From Archaeoglobaceae archaeon (GTDB taxonomy: Archaea; Halobacteriota; Archaeoglobi; Archaeoglobales; Archaeoglobaceae), in assembly GCA_026988525.1 (NCBI GenBank), contig JALSLC010000033.1, positions 23,011-87,010 on the forward strand: 64,000 nucleotides of DNA, in the 5' to 3' direction. Each line of letters begins with the position of its first letter. The first letter of the stretch is position 1. The notes under the pieces are model-generated. The model was given only the letters and a program-made list of their open reading frames with translations. It ran no database searches and was not told the DNA's origin. Positions 8,486 through 17,503 of this stretch are shown piece after piece. Both the position numbers and the translations under genes were made by a program.

Positions 8486-9244
8486 ATGAAAGACCCAATA
8501 CTTGAAACTCGCAATCTTATTAAATTTTTTGGAGATGTTCTTGTTTTGGATGGAGTTAATATAAAAGTTGGTAGGAAAACTATCACACTAATAATTGGGC
8601 CCAACGGAAGTGGGAAATCAACACTAATCAACGTTATAACAGGATTTTATCCAGCTACCTCTGGACAAGTTATCTTTGAAGGACAGGATATAACTAAAAA
8701 GAGACCTTATCAAATATATGATCTCGGAATAGTAAGGACTTTTCAAACACCACAACCATTAAAAAAGCTTACTGTTTTGGAGAACTTATTAATAGCAAGA
8801 AAGCATGTGGGAGAGAATGTTATTTCTGCGCTAAATTATAAAAAGTGGAGTGAGTTTGAGGACGAGTTAGTGGAGAGAGCTTTCAAGATTTTGGAGTTTT
8901 TAAGAATTGACCATCTATGGGATGAAGAATCCTATAAATTGAGTGGTGGTCAGCTGAAGTTACTTGAAGTTGGAAGAGCTCTAATGACTGAGCCGAAGTT
9001 AATAATCATGGATGAACCTATAGCCGGTGTCGCTCCCGCTTTAGCTCATGAAATACTAAAAAGAATAGTTGAACTTAAAAATAAAGGTATAACTTTTCTA
9101 ATAGTAGAACACAGATTAGATATTGCCCTAAGGTACGTTGATTATATATACGCTATGGCAAGTGGAAAAGTAATAGCAGAGGGTAGTGAAGAGGAGGTAA
9201 TAAACAATCCACAAGTAGTGGAGGTATATATAGGTGGTGGATAA
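8486..9244 (+). CDS. livG: ABC transporter ATP-binding protein, LivG-like
   Basis: 252 residues. Walker [10 protein letters not shown] at 38-46, signature LSGGQ at 152-156, Walker B IIMDEP at about 173-178. The text RTFQTPQPLKKLTVLENL after the Q-loop is typical of LivG-type ATPases of branched-chain amino acid importers. It starts right at the stop of the binding-protein gene (AAATGA region) and is followed by LivF. The usual intervening LivH and LivM permeases are absent. Confidence 0.9.
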   Translation: MKDPILETRNLIKFFGDVLVLDGVNIKVGRKTITLIIGPNGSGKSTLINVITGFYPATSGQVIFEGQDITKKRPYQIYDLGIVRTFQTPQPLKKLTVLENLLIARKHVGENVISALNYKKWSEFEDELVERAFKILEFLRIDHLWDEESYKLSGGQLKLLEVGRALMTEPKLIIMDEPIAGVAPALAHEILKRIVELKNKGITFLIVEHRLDIALRYVDYIYAMASGKVIAEGSEEEVINNPQVVEVYIGGG

Positions 9245-9970
9245 ATGGAAGAAGTATTGAAAGTTGAAAATGTAAATGCTGGATATGGAAAGCTACACAT
9301 ACTTTTTGATGTTAACGCAAAAATATACGACAATCAAATAACAACCATCGTTGGGCCTAATGGGAGTGGAAAATCTACATTTTTAAAAACAATTTTCGGT
9401 CTTTCAACAATATATTCCGGAAAAATTACATATTACGGTAAAGAGGTGACTAATACACCTCCACATGAAAAAACTAAACTCGGAATAGCTTACCTCCCGC
9501 AAACTGATAATGTTTTTGTAAACCTGAGTGTTGAAGAAAATCTAAGAATTGCAGGATATACACTAAGCAATGAAGAAACAAACGAAAGAATTAAAATTGC
9601 ACTTAAAGTCTTTCCCGAGCTAAAAAAACATCTAAAAAGAAAAGCTGGTCATTTAAGCGGTGGTGAAAGACAGTTCCTCGCAATAGCTACAGCATTAGTG
9701 AGAAAATCAAAACTACTTATGCTCGACGAGCCAACTGCACAACTTTCACCTAAGTTTGCAGAAACTATATTCTCTAAGATAATAGAGCTCAAAAAAGAGT
9801 TTGGATTGACAATATTACTTGTGGAACAAAATATTAAGAGAGCTCTTGAAATCAGCGATAGAGCATACATGTTAATTGGAGGAAAAGTAGTGTACGAAGG
9901 CTCTTCAGAAGATTTATTATCTCATGAAAAATTTGAAAAATACTGCCTCGGGATTGGTGTAGAAGTTTAA
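9245..9970 (+). CDS. livF: ABC transporter ATP-binding protein, LivF-like
   Basis: 241 residues. Walker [10 protein letters not shown] at 37-45, signature LSGGE at 137-141, Walker B LLMLDEP at about 157-163, with the [19 protein letters not shown] region characteristic of LivF. It begins at the stop of livG and completes the ATPase pair of a high-affinity importer. The gene ends 11 bases before the end of the converging symporter gene, where base composition changes sharply, so this is also the edge of the G+C-rich island. Confidence 0.9.
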   Translation: MEEVLKVENVNAGYGKLHILFDVNAKIYDNQITTIVGPNGSGKSTFLKTIFGLSTIYSGKITYYGKEVTNTPPHEKTKLGIAYLPQTDNVFVNLSVEENLRIAGYTLSNEETNERIKIALKVFPELKKHLKRKAGHLSGGERQFLAIATALVRKSKLLMLDEPTAQLSPKFAETIFSKIIELKKEFGLTILLVEQNIKRALEISDRAYMLIGGKVVYEGSSEDLLSHEKFEKYCLGIGVEV

Positions 9971-9980
9971 AAATTGAAAC

Positions 9981-11501
9981 TTAAAGAAGCATTTTTACGA
10001 ATTCTTCGTTTCTCTTTGGTTTTACGGCTATACTTATGGCCATCGCAATCAGGAAGTTTATCGCAAGACCTATCGTTCCCGCCATGGCCGGGTGGAAGAC
10101 TATCGGAAATCCAATCTTCCCTCCGATCTGCTTCGCGAGTAAGGAGGTAACTGCGGTTCCAGCCAAAATCCCTCCTATCGCTCCCTCCTTGCTGAGCCAT
10201 GCCCTATTAGGATATATCGCCTGAAGTAAGGCCGGAAGGAACTGCAATCCACCGGCGCACGCTATCGCGGTTATGTTGAATATCAGCCCGGGCTTTAGAA
10301 CCGCAAGATACCAGCCTATGAACGCCCAAGCTAAGAGGAGGGCTCTGCTTACCAGAATTAGCTCTTTCTCACTTGCTCCCTTTCTTACCCTCTGGTATAT
10401 GTCCCTCGTGAGGATTAAGGATGTAGCACCCAAGAACGAGTCGAGCGTGGACATTGCCGCAGCAGCCGCTCCGGCCAGTAGGAATCCGGCTAAGATCGGG
10501 TTCGTGAAGTGGTATATCATGAACGCCATCACCGCATCCCTCGAACCGAACTGCTTTATCAACTCGGATATAAAGCCGGCTTTAAGCCCCAAAGCTGGGA
10601 ATCCAGTTACGTTGAGCACGGCTGCTGCCAACCCTATGAATGCGGTGGGTATGTAGTAGCTGCTGAGGTAGAATGCAGTGGCAACGCTCGACCACTTGAT
10701 CGTCCAAGTGTCCCTCGCCGCATAATATTTTATCCAGAGGTGGGGGAGGATCATCAGTCCGACTCCGTAAACCATTATGCAGCTGAGAAGCATCTCCGGA
10801 CTCCAGTTCATAGTCAAAAGCTTCGGCTTAACCCTGATAACTTCCTGCATGAGGTGGGGAATTCCCTGAGGGAAGAACTTCAGGACTATCACTACTCCAG
10901 CTATCCAAACTCCTATATACATCCAAACTCCCTGCAGAACGTCCGTCCAGTAAGCCGCTCTGAGTCCGCCTAATATCACGTATGTTGCAGCTATCAGCAT
11001 CAGAATCAGCGAAGCTTCCTGATAGGGTATGTGCCCTCCGCTACCTATGGATAGAATGATTCCCAGCCCGATCGCCTGAACGACTATGTAAGCTATGACG
11101 AATACTGCCATTACTATCGCAGTCACGAACCTCAGAGCCTCGCTTCCGTAGTATTCCGCAAGGAGATCCGCTGGAGTGACGAATCCTTTCACCTTCCCCA
11201 ACAAGAACACCCTCCTGCCGTAGTAGTAACCCCAGACAGATGCTGTTATGACCCAGGCCATCGCGGCTATCCAGAAGGAGATGCCCGTCGATGCGTAAAC
11301 CGCCACGCTCGTCAGAAAGGCGAAGGCGCTGTGGTATGTCGAAGCTATCGCCAGAAATACGACTATCAGTCCAGCCTTCCTGCTGAGAACGAAGAAGTCC
11401 TCCACACTCTTCTGAAACCTTCTGCCGGCCAAGTATCCTATTCCGATGCAGAGAAGGCTGTATAGGATTATTACCGCCGTGGTAACCTCCCAAGCCTCCA
11501 A
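9981..11501 (-). CDS. Sodium:solute symporter (SSS family)
   Basis: 506 residues, 12-13 predicted membrane helices, the normal size for the SSS/PutP family. Family patterns include GRRFQKSVEDFFVLSRKAG after helix 1 and GAAAAAMSTLDSFLGATS in the middle, which carries the sodium-site Ser/Thr. The start is TTG 11501, 3 bases after GGAGGTGAT, and the ribosome site contains the stop of the small upstream gene. It uses G/C-rich codons unlike the genes on either side. It likely imports a substrate for HyuAB, which lie upstream in the same operon. Substrate unknown. Confidence 0.9.
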   Translation of the reverse strand: MEAWEVTTAVIILYSLLCIGIGYLAGRRFQKSVEDFFVLSRKAGLIVVFLAIASTYHSAFAFLTSVAVYASTGISFWIAAMAWVITASVWGYYYGRRVFLLGKVKGFVTPADLLAEYYGSEALRFVTAIVMAVFVIAYIVVQAIGLGIILSIGSGGHIPYQEASLILMLIAATYVILGGLRAAYWTDVLQGVWMYIGVWIAGVVIVLKFFPQGIPHLMQEVIRVKPKLLTMNWSPEMLLSCIMVYGVGLMILPHLWIKYYAARDTWTIKWSSVATAFYLSSYYIPTAFIGLAAAVLNVTGFPALGLKAGFISELIKQFGSRDAVMAFMIYHFTNPILAGFLLAGAAAAAMSTLDSFLGATSLILTRDIYQRVRKGASEKELILVSRALLLAWAFIGWYLAVLKPGLIFNITAIACAGGLQFLPALLQAIYPNRAWLSKEGAIGGILAGTAVTSLLAKQIGGKIGFPIVFHPAMAGTIGLAINFLIAMAISIAVKPKRNEEFVKMLL

Positions 11502-11505
11502 AAGA

Positions 11506-11679
11506 TCACCTCCAAACGAACTTTGCCATCAAAACCAGCAATACCATCCCGAAAGCCCAGACCAAGAGCGAATAGAAGTAAACGAAGCTCAGCCCCATCA
11601 CCGTCGGCTCTATTCCGTTCACGAGATAGCAGCAGAACACGAGGACGTAAAATATCAGAAATGCTACATCAAACCTCAC
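11506..11679 (-). CDS. Small membrane protein, probable symporter partner (DUF3311-like)
   Basis: 57 residues from GTG 11679, with GGAGGTG 5 bases upstream, overlapping the end of hyuB. It has two hydrophobic stretches, VAFLIFYVLVFCCYLV and SLLVWAFGMVLLVLMA, joined by GIEPTVMGLSFVYFYS. Small two-helix proteins of this kind commonly sit directly before SSS symporters and are thought to be accessory subunits. Its stop lies in the ribosome site of the symporter, which suggests coupled translation. The family name is my judgement from size and context. Confidence 0.7.
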   Translation of the reverse strand: MRFDVAFLIFYVLVFCCYLVNGIEPTVMGLSFVYFYSLLVWAFGMVLLVLMAKFVWR

Positions 11680-13243
11680 CGAACCACCTCCTCACGTATT
11701 CTTCGCTCACCTTTCCGTCCTCCAAATCCTCCAAAATCCTACTTCTATCTCTCTCCTTCGGATCCCCATAACCTCCACCTCCCGGCGTGTTTACTACGAC
11801 GATGTCTCCGGCCTTAAGCTCGATCGTCTCCTTTCCGCTTAGCTCTATTCTGTTTCCGTTTCTAAGGACGTAGTGTTCTCCTCTCTCACCTTCCTTTCCC
11901 CCCTTAAGTCCCCAAGGTGCTATCTTTACCCTGTCCGCTATGATTGAGAGCGTAGCGTCGCTTAGAAGCTTGTAAACCCTCCTTATTCCCAGCCCTCCTC
12001 TGAACTTCCCCGCCCCTCCGGAATCCTCCCTCAAGGAATACTCCAGAACCATGATCGGATACTCCCTCTCTATAACCTCCACCGGCGTGTTCATCGTGTT
12101 CGTCATGTTGACGTGGATGCCGTCTATGCCGTCTCCGTTCGGCCTCGCCCCGCTCCCTCCTCCCAAGGTCTCATAGAACGCCCAACCTTCTCCGCCTATT
12201 ATCACGTTGTTCATGCTTCCGTGAGATGCTGCCGGAATTTCGAAGATCTCCGCCAGAGCTTTGAATATCGCATCTACTATCCTCTGCGAAGTCTCCACGT
12301 TCCCAGCAGAGACTGGAGCAGGCTTTATAGGATTTACCAGAGTTCCTTCTGGAGCGTAGATTTCTATGGCCCTGAGAAATCCGTGGTTCATCGGCAAATC
12401 CGGATCCAATACCGCTTTCAAGGCGAAGGATGTGGAAGCTACGGTTACTCCGAAAACCGCATTCAGCGGAGCTTTAACTTGTTTATGGGTGCCAGAGAAG
12501 TCGACGAATATCTTTCCCTTGGAGACCACTCTAACGTTTATGTTGAGCGGTTTTTCGTATTCCACGTAATCGACTCCCTCGCATTCGAACTCTCCGAGCT
12601 TCTCGATCTTAGCCTTGGTCAGCCTTTCCGTATAATCCATCGCCTCCCTCCAAGAATCAAGCAAGGTTTCGACTCCGAACTTGTCTATGAGCTCCAAGAT
12701 CCTCTTCTCCCCGACTTTTAGAGATGCTATCTGAGCCTTCAGATCCCCCACGAAATTGGAAGTCCTTACGTTCGCCTTGATGAACTCCATAACCTTGTCG
12801 TCGAGCTTCGTAGGCGGGATTATCAATCCCTCAGCGTATAGATCTCTGGCATCCATGCTCATGCTTCCCGGCGTTGTCCCTCCAACATCGACGTGATGGG
12901 CCTTGTTCACGACGAAGCAGATCAATTCCTTGTAAAACACGGGTTTCAAAAGCATCACGTCGTTCAAGTGCGTTCCAGCTACATACGGATCGTTCGTTAC
13001 GTATATCGCATCCTCGAACTCCTCTATGCACTCGACGAAGTTTTTGGCTCCGACGGCCAAGCTTCCCAAGTGGACGGGGATGTGCTCCGCCTGAGCTACG
13101 AGGTCTCCTTCCCTCGAAACGATCGCACAGCTGAAGTCGAGCCTGTCCTTTATGTTCGGCGAATAGGCGGTATTCCTCAAAACTATTCCCATTTCCTCCG
13201 CTATGAATTCTGTAGAATTCCTAATCACTTCGACCGTTATCAT
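11669..13243 (-). CDS. hyuB: Hydantoinase B/oxoprolinase-type subunit (HyuB)
   Basis: About 524 residues from ATG 13243, which overlaps the hyuA stop as ATGA. An upstream frame start at 13267 would lie inside hyuA. Family features: EHIPVHLGSLAVG near 60, NDPYVAGTHLNDV near 93, SAGNVETSQRIVDA, GGGSGARPNGDG and the C-terminal TPGGGGYGDP. HyuB works with HyuA in ATP-dependent cleavage of hydantoins or 5-oxoproline, and relatives form carboxylases for acetone or acetophenone. Which reaction applies is not readable from the sequence. Codons are strongly G/C-ended. The lower end overlaps the small membrane gene. Confidence 0.9.
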   Translation of the reverse strand: MITVEVIRNSTEFIAEEMGIVLRNTAYSPNIKDRLDFSCAIVSREGDLVAQAEHIPVHLGSLAVGAKNFVECIEEFEDAIYVTNDPYVAGTHLNDVMLLKPVFYKELICFVVNKAHHVDVGGTTPGSMSMDARDLYAEGLIIPPTKLDDKVMEFIKANVRTSNFVGDLKAQIASLKVGEKRILELIDKFGVETLLDSWREAMDYTERLTKAKIEKLGEFECEGVDYVEYEKPLNINVRVVSKGKIFVDFSGTHKQVKAPLNAVFGVTVASTSFALKAVLDPDLPMNHGFLRAIEIYAPEGTLVNPIKPAPVSAGNVETSQRIVDAIFKALAEIFEIPAASHGSMNNVIIGGEGWAFYETLGGGSGARPNGDGIDGIHVNMTNTMNTPVEVIEREYPIMVLEYSLREDSGGAGKFRGGLGIRRVYKLLSDATLSIIADRVKIAPWGLKGGKEGERGEHYVLRNGNRIELSGKETIELKAGDIVVVNTPGGGGYGDPKERDRSRILEDLEDGKVSEEYVRRWFGEV

Positions 13244-15234
13244 CTTACCACCCTCACGTTTCCCCATCCGTCCACAAAAGCTCTGAAGTCGGGGGGAATT
13301 ACTATTACCGTATCGTAGCTCTCTACTATCGCCTGTCCTTCTATAACCGCACCCGGCTTTAGCATTTCCCTCTTAAAAACGGGGGTTTCGAACCAATCGC
13401 CGAAGAAGACCTCTCTGCTGTATTCCGGCTTCGGCTCGTGCTCCTCAACCTCCTTCCCCACTGGCTTGGGTTTATCGACGAAGCCTATAGCGGTGACCCT
13501 AAGATTGACGAATTCCACGTCATCGTCGAGCCTGAAACCGTATAGGGCTTCATGCCTTTCGTGGAAAATCCTTTCGCTCTCCTCAACCCCCAACCAAGGA
13601 ACGGTTATCTCGTAGCTCTGCCCCTTGTATCTCAGATCCACAGCCTTGAATATCTTGACGTCGCTCATCTTTATAGATTCCAGAGCCTTCTTGGCCATAC
13701 CGTCGAACTCCTCTTCCATCTCATCCTCTTTAGCCGGCTTGAGCCAGCTTTTAACCAAATCCACCCTCAAATCCGCCAGAAGCAGACCGTATGCTGAAAA
13801 GACACCCGCATTCGGAGGGATCACTACTGCCTTGACGTTAAGCTCCTCTCCAAGCTCCACCCCATGCATGGGCCCCGCTCCACCGAAGGCGAACATGACG
13901 AAGTCCCTCGGATCGTGTCCCCTCTCTACCGTAACCATCCTCAGGGCTTTGGACATTATCGTGTTCGCTATCCTTACTATTCCCCACGCGACTTCCGTGA
14001 CATCCATCCCCAATTCGTCCGCGAGCTTACCTATGGCCTTCAAGGCCCTCTCTTTATCGAGCCTCATTCCACTCCCAAGTCTTTCTCCCAACCTTCCCAA
14101 AACGAGGTTGGCATCCGTTATCGTAGCTTTATCCCCCTTCCCGTAGCAAGCCGGCCCCGGATCCGCTCCCGCACTTATGGGCCCCACTCTCAAAGCCCCA
14201 CCCTCATCCACCCAAGCTATCGTCCCTCCTCCCGCGCTTACCTCCGCAAGATCTATGAAAGGGAATCTAACAGGATATCCCGAACCCTTAACGAGCCTTC
14301 CGGCGTGAACCTTTCCACCGACTTCGTATTCTGTCGTAACTTCGGGAGTGTGATCGACTATGGTGGAGGCTTTTGCGGTAGTCCCTCCCATGTCGAACCC
14401 TATGGCGTTTCTATCTCCGGTCAGTTCGGAGAAGAAGGCAACGGCAACCGCTCCAGCCGAAGGTCCGGATTCTATGAACATCGCGGGCTTTTCCACGGCC
14501 ATCTCCACGTTCGCTATTCCTCCGCTACTCTGCATCACGTAAAATCTCCCCCTAAAACCCCTACTCCTCAGCTCCGAAATCAATTCGTTCAGATACTTCG
14601 ACATCAAAGGCTTTAGGAAGGCGTTTACCAGTGTGGTCGAAGTCCTCTCGAACTCCTTATACTCCGGGTTCACCTCGTGAGAAGTCACGACTTCTATCCC
14701 GCAAAGTTCCTCCAAAATCTCCTTGGCCTTCAATTCATGCTTCGGATTAACGTAGCTGTTTATGAAAGAAACTACGACGATATCGTAACCCCTTTCCTTT
14801 ATTATTTCCGCTATCCTCCTCATCTCCTCCTCGTTCAGAGGAACTACCACTTCTCCTTTCGAATTTATCCTCTCCTCGACCTCGAATCTATCCCTCCTCC
14901 TCAAGAGAGGCTTCGGCTTTTCGAAAAAGAGGTTGTATAGCTCGGTTCTCCTCTGCCTTCCTATCTCTATTACGTCTCTGAATCCCTTCGTAGTTACCAA
15001 AGCGACCTTCGGAGGTTTGAGGTGCTCTTGACCTAAAAAAAGATTCGTTCCCAATGTAGTCGCGTGAACGAGAATTTTCACGTTTCCTAAATTGATTCCA
15101 GCCTTTTCAATCGCATTTAAAGCGCCAACCGCCGGTCTTTTAGGTGTCGTGAGGACCTTGACGACTCCGAAATTCGAACCGTCGAAGTAAACCAAATCGG
15201 TAAATGTTCCGCCTATGTCTATTCCTACGAGCAT
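13240..15234 (-). CDS. hyuA: Hydantoinase A/oxoprolinase-type subunit (HyuA)
   Basis: About 664 residues from ATG 15234. The start is chosen because TTTTATAAAATTT (15252-15264) sits the right distance upstream for a leaderless message; the longer frame begins with TTG. The N-terminus MLVGIDIGGTFTDL is the phosphate-binding loop of the ASKHA fold. Later MQSSGG, GFDMGGTTAK and FGGAGPMHG are HyuA hallmarks. HyuA carries the ATPase site and pairs with HyuB. First gene of the four-gene operon in the G+C-rich island. Confidence 0.9.
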   Translation of the reverse strand: MLVGIDIGGTFTDLVYFDGSNFGVVKVLTTPKRPAVGALNAIEKAGINLGNVKILVHATTLGTNLFLGQEHLKPPKVALVTTKGFRDVIEIGRQRRTELYNLFFEKPKPLLRRRDRFEVEERINSKGEVVVPLNEEEMRRIAEIIKERGYDIVVVSFINSYVNPKHELKAKEILEELCGIEVVTSHEVNPEYKEFERTSTTLVNAFLKPLMSKYLNELISELRSRGFRGRFYVMQSSGGIANVEMAVEKPAMFIESGPSAGAVAVAFFSELTGDRNAIGFDMGGTTAKASTIVDHTPEVTTEYEVGGKVHAGRLVKGSGYPVRFPFIDLAEVSAGGGTIAWVDEGGALRVGPISAGADPGPACYGKGDKATITDANLVLGRLGERLGSGMRLDKERALKAIGKLADELGMDVTEVAWGIVRIANTIMSKALRMVTVERGHDPRDFVMFAFGGAGPMHGVELGEELNVKAVVIPPNAGVFSAYGLLLADLRVDLVKSWLKPAKEDEMEEEFDGMAKKALESIKMSDVKIFKAVDLRYKGQSYEITVPWLGVEESERIFHERHEALYGFRLDDDVEFVNLRVTAIGFVDKPKPVGKEVEEHEPKPEYSREVFFGDWFETPVFKREMLKPGAVIEGQAIVESYDTVIVIPPDFRAFVDGWGNVRVVR

Positions 15235-15251
15235 GCGGGTTTTACACAACA

Positions 15252-15264
15252 AATTTTATAAAAT
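15252..15264 (-). promoter_or_regulatory. TATA box of the hyuAB-symporter operon
   Basis: On the minus strand TTTTATAAAATTT lies about 20-30 bases before ATG 15234. No ribosome site follows, which fits leaderless transcription. The base composition returns to A+T-rich here, at the right edge of the island. Confidence 0.55.
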
Positions 15265-15318
15265 TGTAACGTTCGAACTGGCGCAATTTTTTTAAAAAAT
15301 TAAGCTCTATATACCTCT

Positions 15319-15633
15319 ATGTCAGACAAAATCCTAACTATTGCAGGTTTTGTGATAGGCTTTTTGTTTGGTGTAAGTGGTGTTTCCACACTTTTCAATT
15401 TACTTGGATCAACTATTAGTGAGGCTGCAAAACAAGCTTTAAATGCAAAAATAACTCAACTAAATGTAACTTCAACAATAATACTAATTATAGCTGTAGC
15501 TGTTTTCGTGTATAAGATGAAAGCTATAGCATCTCTACTAATAGGAGCTATAGTTGGTGCAATTCTAAATTTCATACTCGAAATGAATGGTGTACACTTA
15601 ACAAATCAGATATACTCCAGTATTCTAAAGTGA
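15319..15633 (+). CDS. Small membrane protein of unknown function
   Basis: 104 residues with three hydrophobic segments: about 7-28, 51-67 and 70-88. A polar loop (about 33-48) lies between the first two. No family is recognised. It is the first gene of a plus-strand run with coaD, 4 bases apart, so it may be co-transcribed with the coaD-ITPase-radical SAM genes. A TATA-like run of T and A around 15289-15301 fits a leaderless start. Confidence 0.6.
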   Translation: MSDKILTIAGFVIGFLFGVSGVSTLFNLLGSTISEAAKQALNAKITQLNVTSTIILIIAVAVFVYKMKAIASLLIGAIVGAILNFILEMNGVHLTNQIYSSILK

Positions 15634-15637
15634 AAGT

Positions 15638-16105
15638 ATGCCATCAGTAGTGCTGGGTGGTACATTCGATCCACTACATAAAGGACATGCAAAATTAATA
15701 GACACAGCCGTAAAATTGGCTAAAGGCGGTAGAATTGTAATAGGAGTTACAAGTGATAAGATGGCAAGAAAAAGGTTTAGGATGGTTATGCCATTTAAGA
15801 TTAGAGTTGAAAACTTAAAAAGATATTTTTTAAGAAATTATGGATTTATACCTGAAATAGAAAAAATAGATGATGCCTTTGGAAATACACTCACGGAAGA
15901 TTACGATTATATAGTTGTATCCCATGAAACAGAAAGTACTGCAAAGGAGATAAACAAAAAAAGAAGGGAGATTGGAAAGAAAGAAATAAAAATTGTTGTA
16001 TGCGAGATCGTTATGGCTGAAGATGGAAAACCAATATCATCTACAAGAATTAAAGAGGGAAAAATAGATAGGTATGGCCGAGTTATAGGAGGTGCAAAGC
16101 TTTGA
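15638..16105 (+). CDS. coaD: Phosphopantetheine adenylyltransferase (archaeal PPAT)
   Basis: 155 residues. GGTFDPLHKGH at 7-17 is the HxGH-type nucleotidyltransferase motif, and SSTRIKEG near the C-terminus is the second ATP-binding motif. It transfers AMP to 4'-phosphopantetheine to make dephospho-CoA. Size and sequence match the archaeal/eukaryotic type rather than bacterial CoaD. Its stop codon overlaps the TTG start of the next gene. Confidence 0.9.
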   Translation: MPSVVLGGTFDPLHKGHAKLIDTAVKLAKGGRIVIGVTSDKMARKRFRMVMPFKIRVENLKRYFLRNYGFIPEIEKIDDAFGNTLTEDYDYIVVSHETESTAKEINKKRREIGKKEIKIVVCEIVMAEDGKPISSTRIKEGKIDRYGRVIGGAKL

Positions 16106-16638
16106 AAATTAAGGTGTCTGTTGGATCAAAGAATCCTGCAAAAATATGCGGTGTAAAGAGTGCTTTTTCTAAGTTCTTTGATGATGTTAGCGTTGAAGGT
16201 GTCGATGTAAATAGTGGTGTTTCTAATCAACCATTTGACAACGAAACTATAAGAGGTGCAATAAACAGGGCTATAAAAGCATATAAAAGCGGAAATTACG
16301 ATTTTGGAGTTGGTGTAGAGGCTGGATTGTTTAGATGCTACTTTGCATACACTGGGTATATAGACATACAAGTTGCCGCAGTTTACAATGGAGATAGAGT
16401 TTGCATAGGATTTGGGCCGGGTTTTGAGTATCCTGAGAAAGTTCTGAGAGCAGTTCTTGGAGGTAGTGAGGTTGGTAAAGTCATGGAACATTTTACAGGA
16501 ATAAAAGATCTTGGAAAAAAACAAGGTGCCATAGGATATTTAACTAAAAATAAGATTGATAGAGCAAAATTAACAGAAATTGCAGTAACAATGGCACTCA
16601 TACCTTTTTTAAATTACGAATTTTACTTCCATGAGTGA
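16102..16638 (+). CDS. Inosine/xanthosine triphosphatase, DUF84 (YjjX-like)
   Basis: 178 residues, starting with TTG in the coaD stop (CTTTGA). SVGSKNPAK at 6-14 is the nucleotide-binding loop of the YjjX/DUF84 family. GVGVEAGLF and GFGPGFEYP are further family motifs. These enzymes hydrolyse non-canonical ITP/XTP to keep nucleotide pools clean. The 3' end overlaps the radical SAM gene by 8 bases. Confidence 0.85.
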   Translation: MKIKVSVGSKNPAKICGVKSAFSKFFDDVSVEGVDVNSGVSNQPFDNETIRGAINRAIKAYKSGNYDFGVGVEAGLFRCYFAYTGYIDIQVAAVYNGDRVCIGFGPGFEYPEKVLRAVLGGSEVGKVMEHFTGIKDLGKKQGAIGYLTKNKIDRAKLTEIAVTMALIPFLNYEFYFHE

Positions 16639-17479
16639 AGTTGTTAGAATTTTTGATCCGTGGAAGTCTAAGATATGCACATGTAAACCTAAGTACTCTT
16701 TTAATCCTTATACGGGTTGTTCACACAATTGTATATATTGCTATGCAACATATATTCCAAGATTTAGAGAATTAAGAAAAAAGAAAAAAGTTCTAATTAG
16801 ACTTGAAAAAGATTTAAAAAAAATTGATCTGTCGTTACCAATATCGATGTCCAATAGTTCTGACCCATATCCACCTATAGAGAAAAAAGAAAAGATAACA
16901 AAAAAATGCATAGAATTAATGAAAGATTACGATGCAAAATTACTCATAGTAACTAAAAGCGATATTGTGATAAGAGATGCAAAACTTCTATCTGAAATAA
17001 ATTGTTGTGTAAGCATAACTATAACATCGTTCAACAAAGCCAAAATTTTGGAGAGTAATGCTCCACCTCCAGAAAAAAGAGTTGAAGCTTTAAGAAAATT
17101 AAAAGACTGGGGGGTTCCCGTAGTTTTAAGACTTGATCCGATATTACCAAAAATAAATGAGAAGGAAATAGATCACATCCTAAATCTATGTGAATTTGTT
17201 GATCATGTGGTAACATCAACTCTAAAGCTTAGGGCTGACTCATTTAAAAGAGTGTGTGATCACTTTCCAGAGTTAAAAAATGAATACAAAAAACTCTACT
17301 TTAAACTTGGTGAAAAAATTGGAAATTCCTTTTATCTGCCGAAAAACATAAGATTAGAGATTCTAAGATGTGTGGAAGAAAAGTGTAGAGAGGTTGGTTT
17401 GAGTTGTGCTTTTTGCAGAGAGGGTATTAAATTTGAGGCTGAAAGTTGTGATGGACAGCATCTCCTACGCAAATATTAA
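16631..17479 (+). CDS. Radical SAM protein, SplB-like
   Basis: 282 residues. The cluster motif is CSHNCIYCY with Cys30, Cys34 and Cys37, preceded by FNPYTG. This combination is shared by the spore photoproduct lyase-like (SplB, Rv2578c) branch of radical SAM enzymes. SMSNSSDPYPPIE at about 73-85 is also typical. C-terminal Cys residues (CAFCREG) could hold a further metal. Archaea do not make spores, so the repair role of SplB cannot be assumed. It shares an overlap with the ITPase gene and precedes tpiA. Confidence 0.82.
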   Translation: MSEVVRIFDPWKSKICTCKPKYSFNPYTGCSHNCIYCYATYIPRFRELRKKKKVLIRLEKDLKKIDLSLPISMSNSSDPYPPIEKKEKITKKCIELMKDYDAKLLIVTKSDIVIRDAKLLSEINCCVSITITSFNKAKILESNAPPPEKRVEALRKLKDWGVPVVLRLDPILPKINEKEIDHILNLCEFVDHVVTSTLKLRADSFKRVCDHFPELKNEYKKLYFKLGEKIGNSFYLPKNIRLEILRCVEEKCREVGLSCAFCREGIKFEAESCDGQHLLRKY

Positions 17480-17503
17480 ATTTTTTAAAGTAGTTAAAAG
17501 ATT

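Noticed and set aside
10036..14940. Many long frames on the plus strand of the G+C-rich island
   Set aside because: They are shadows of the real minus-strand genes. High G+C lowers stop frequency in the other frames; their peptides have no family pattern.
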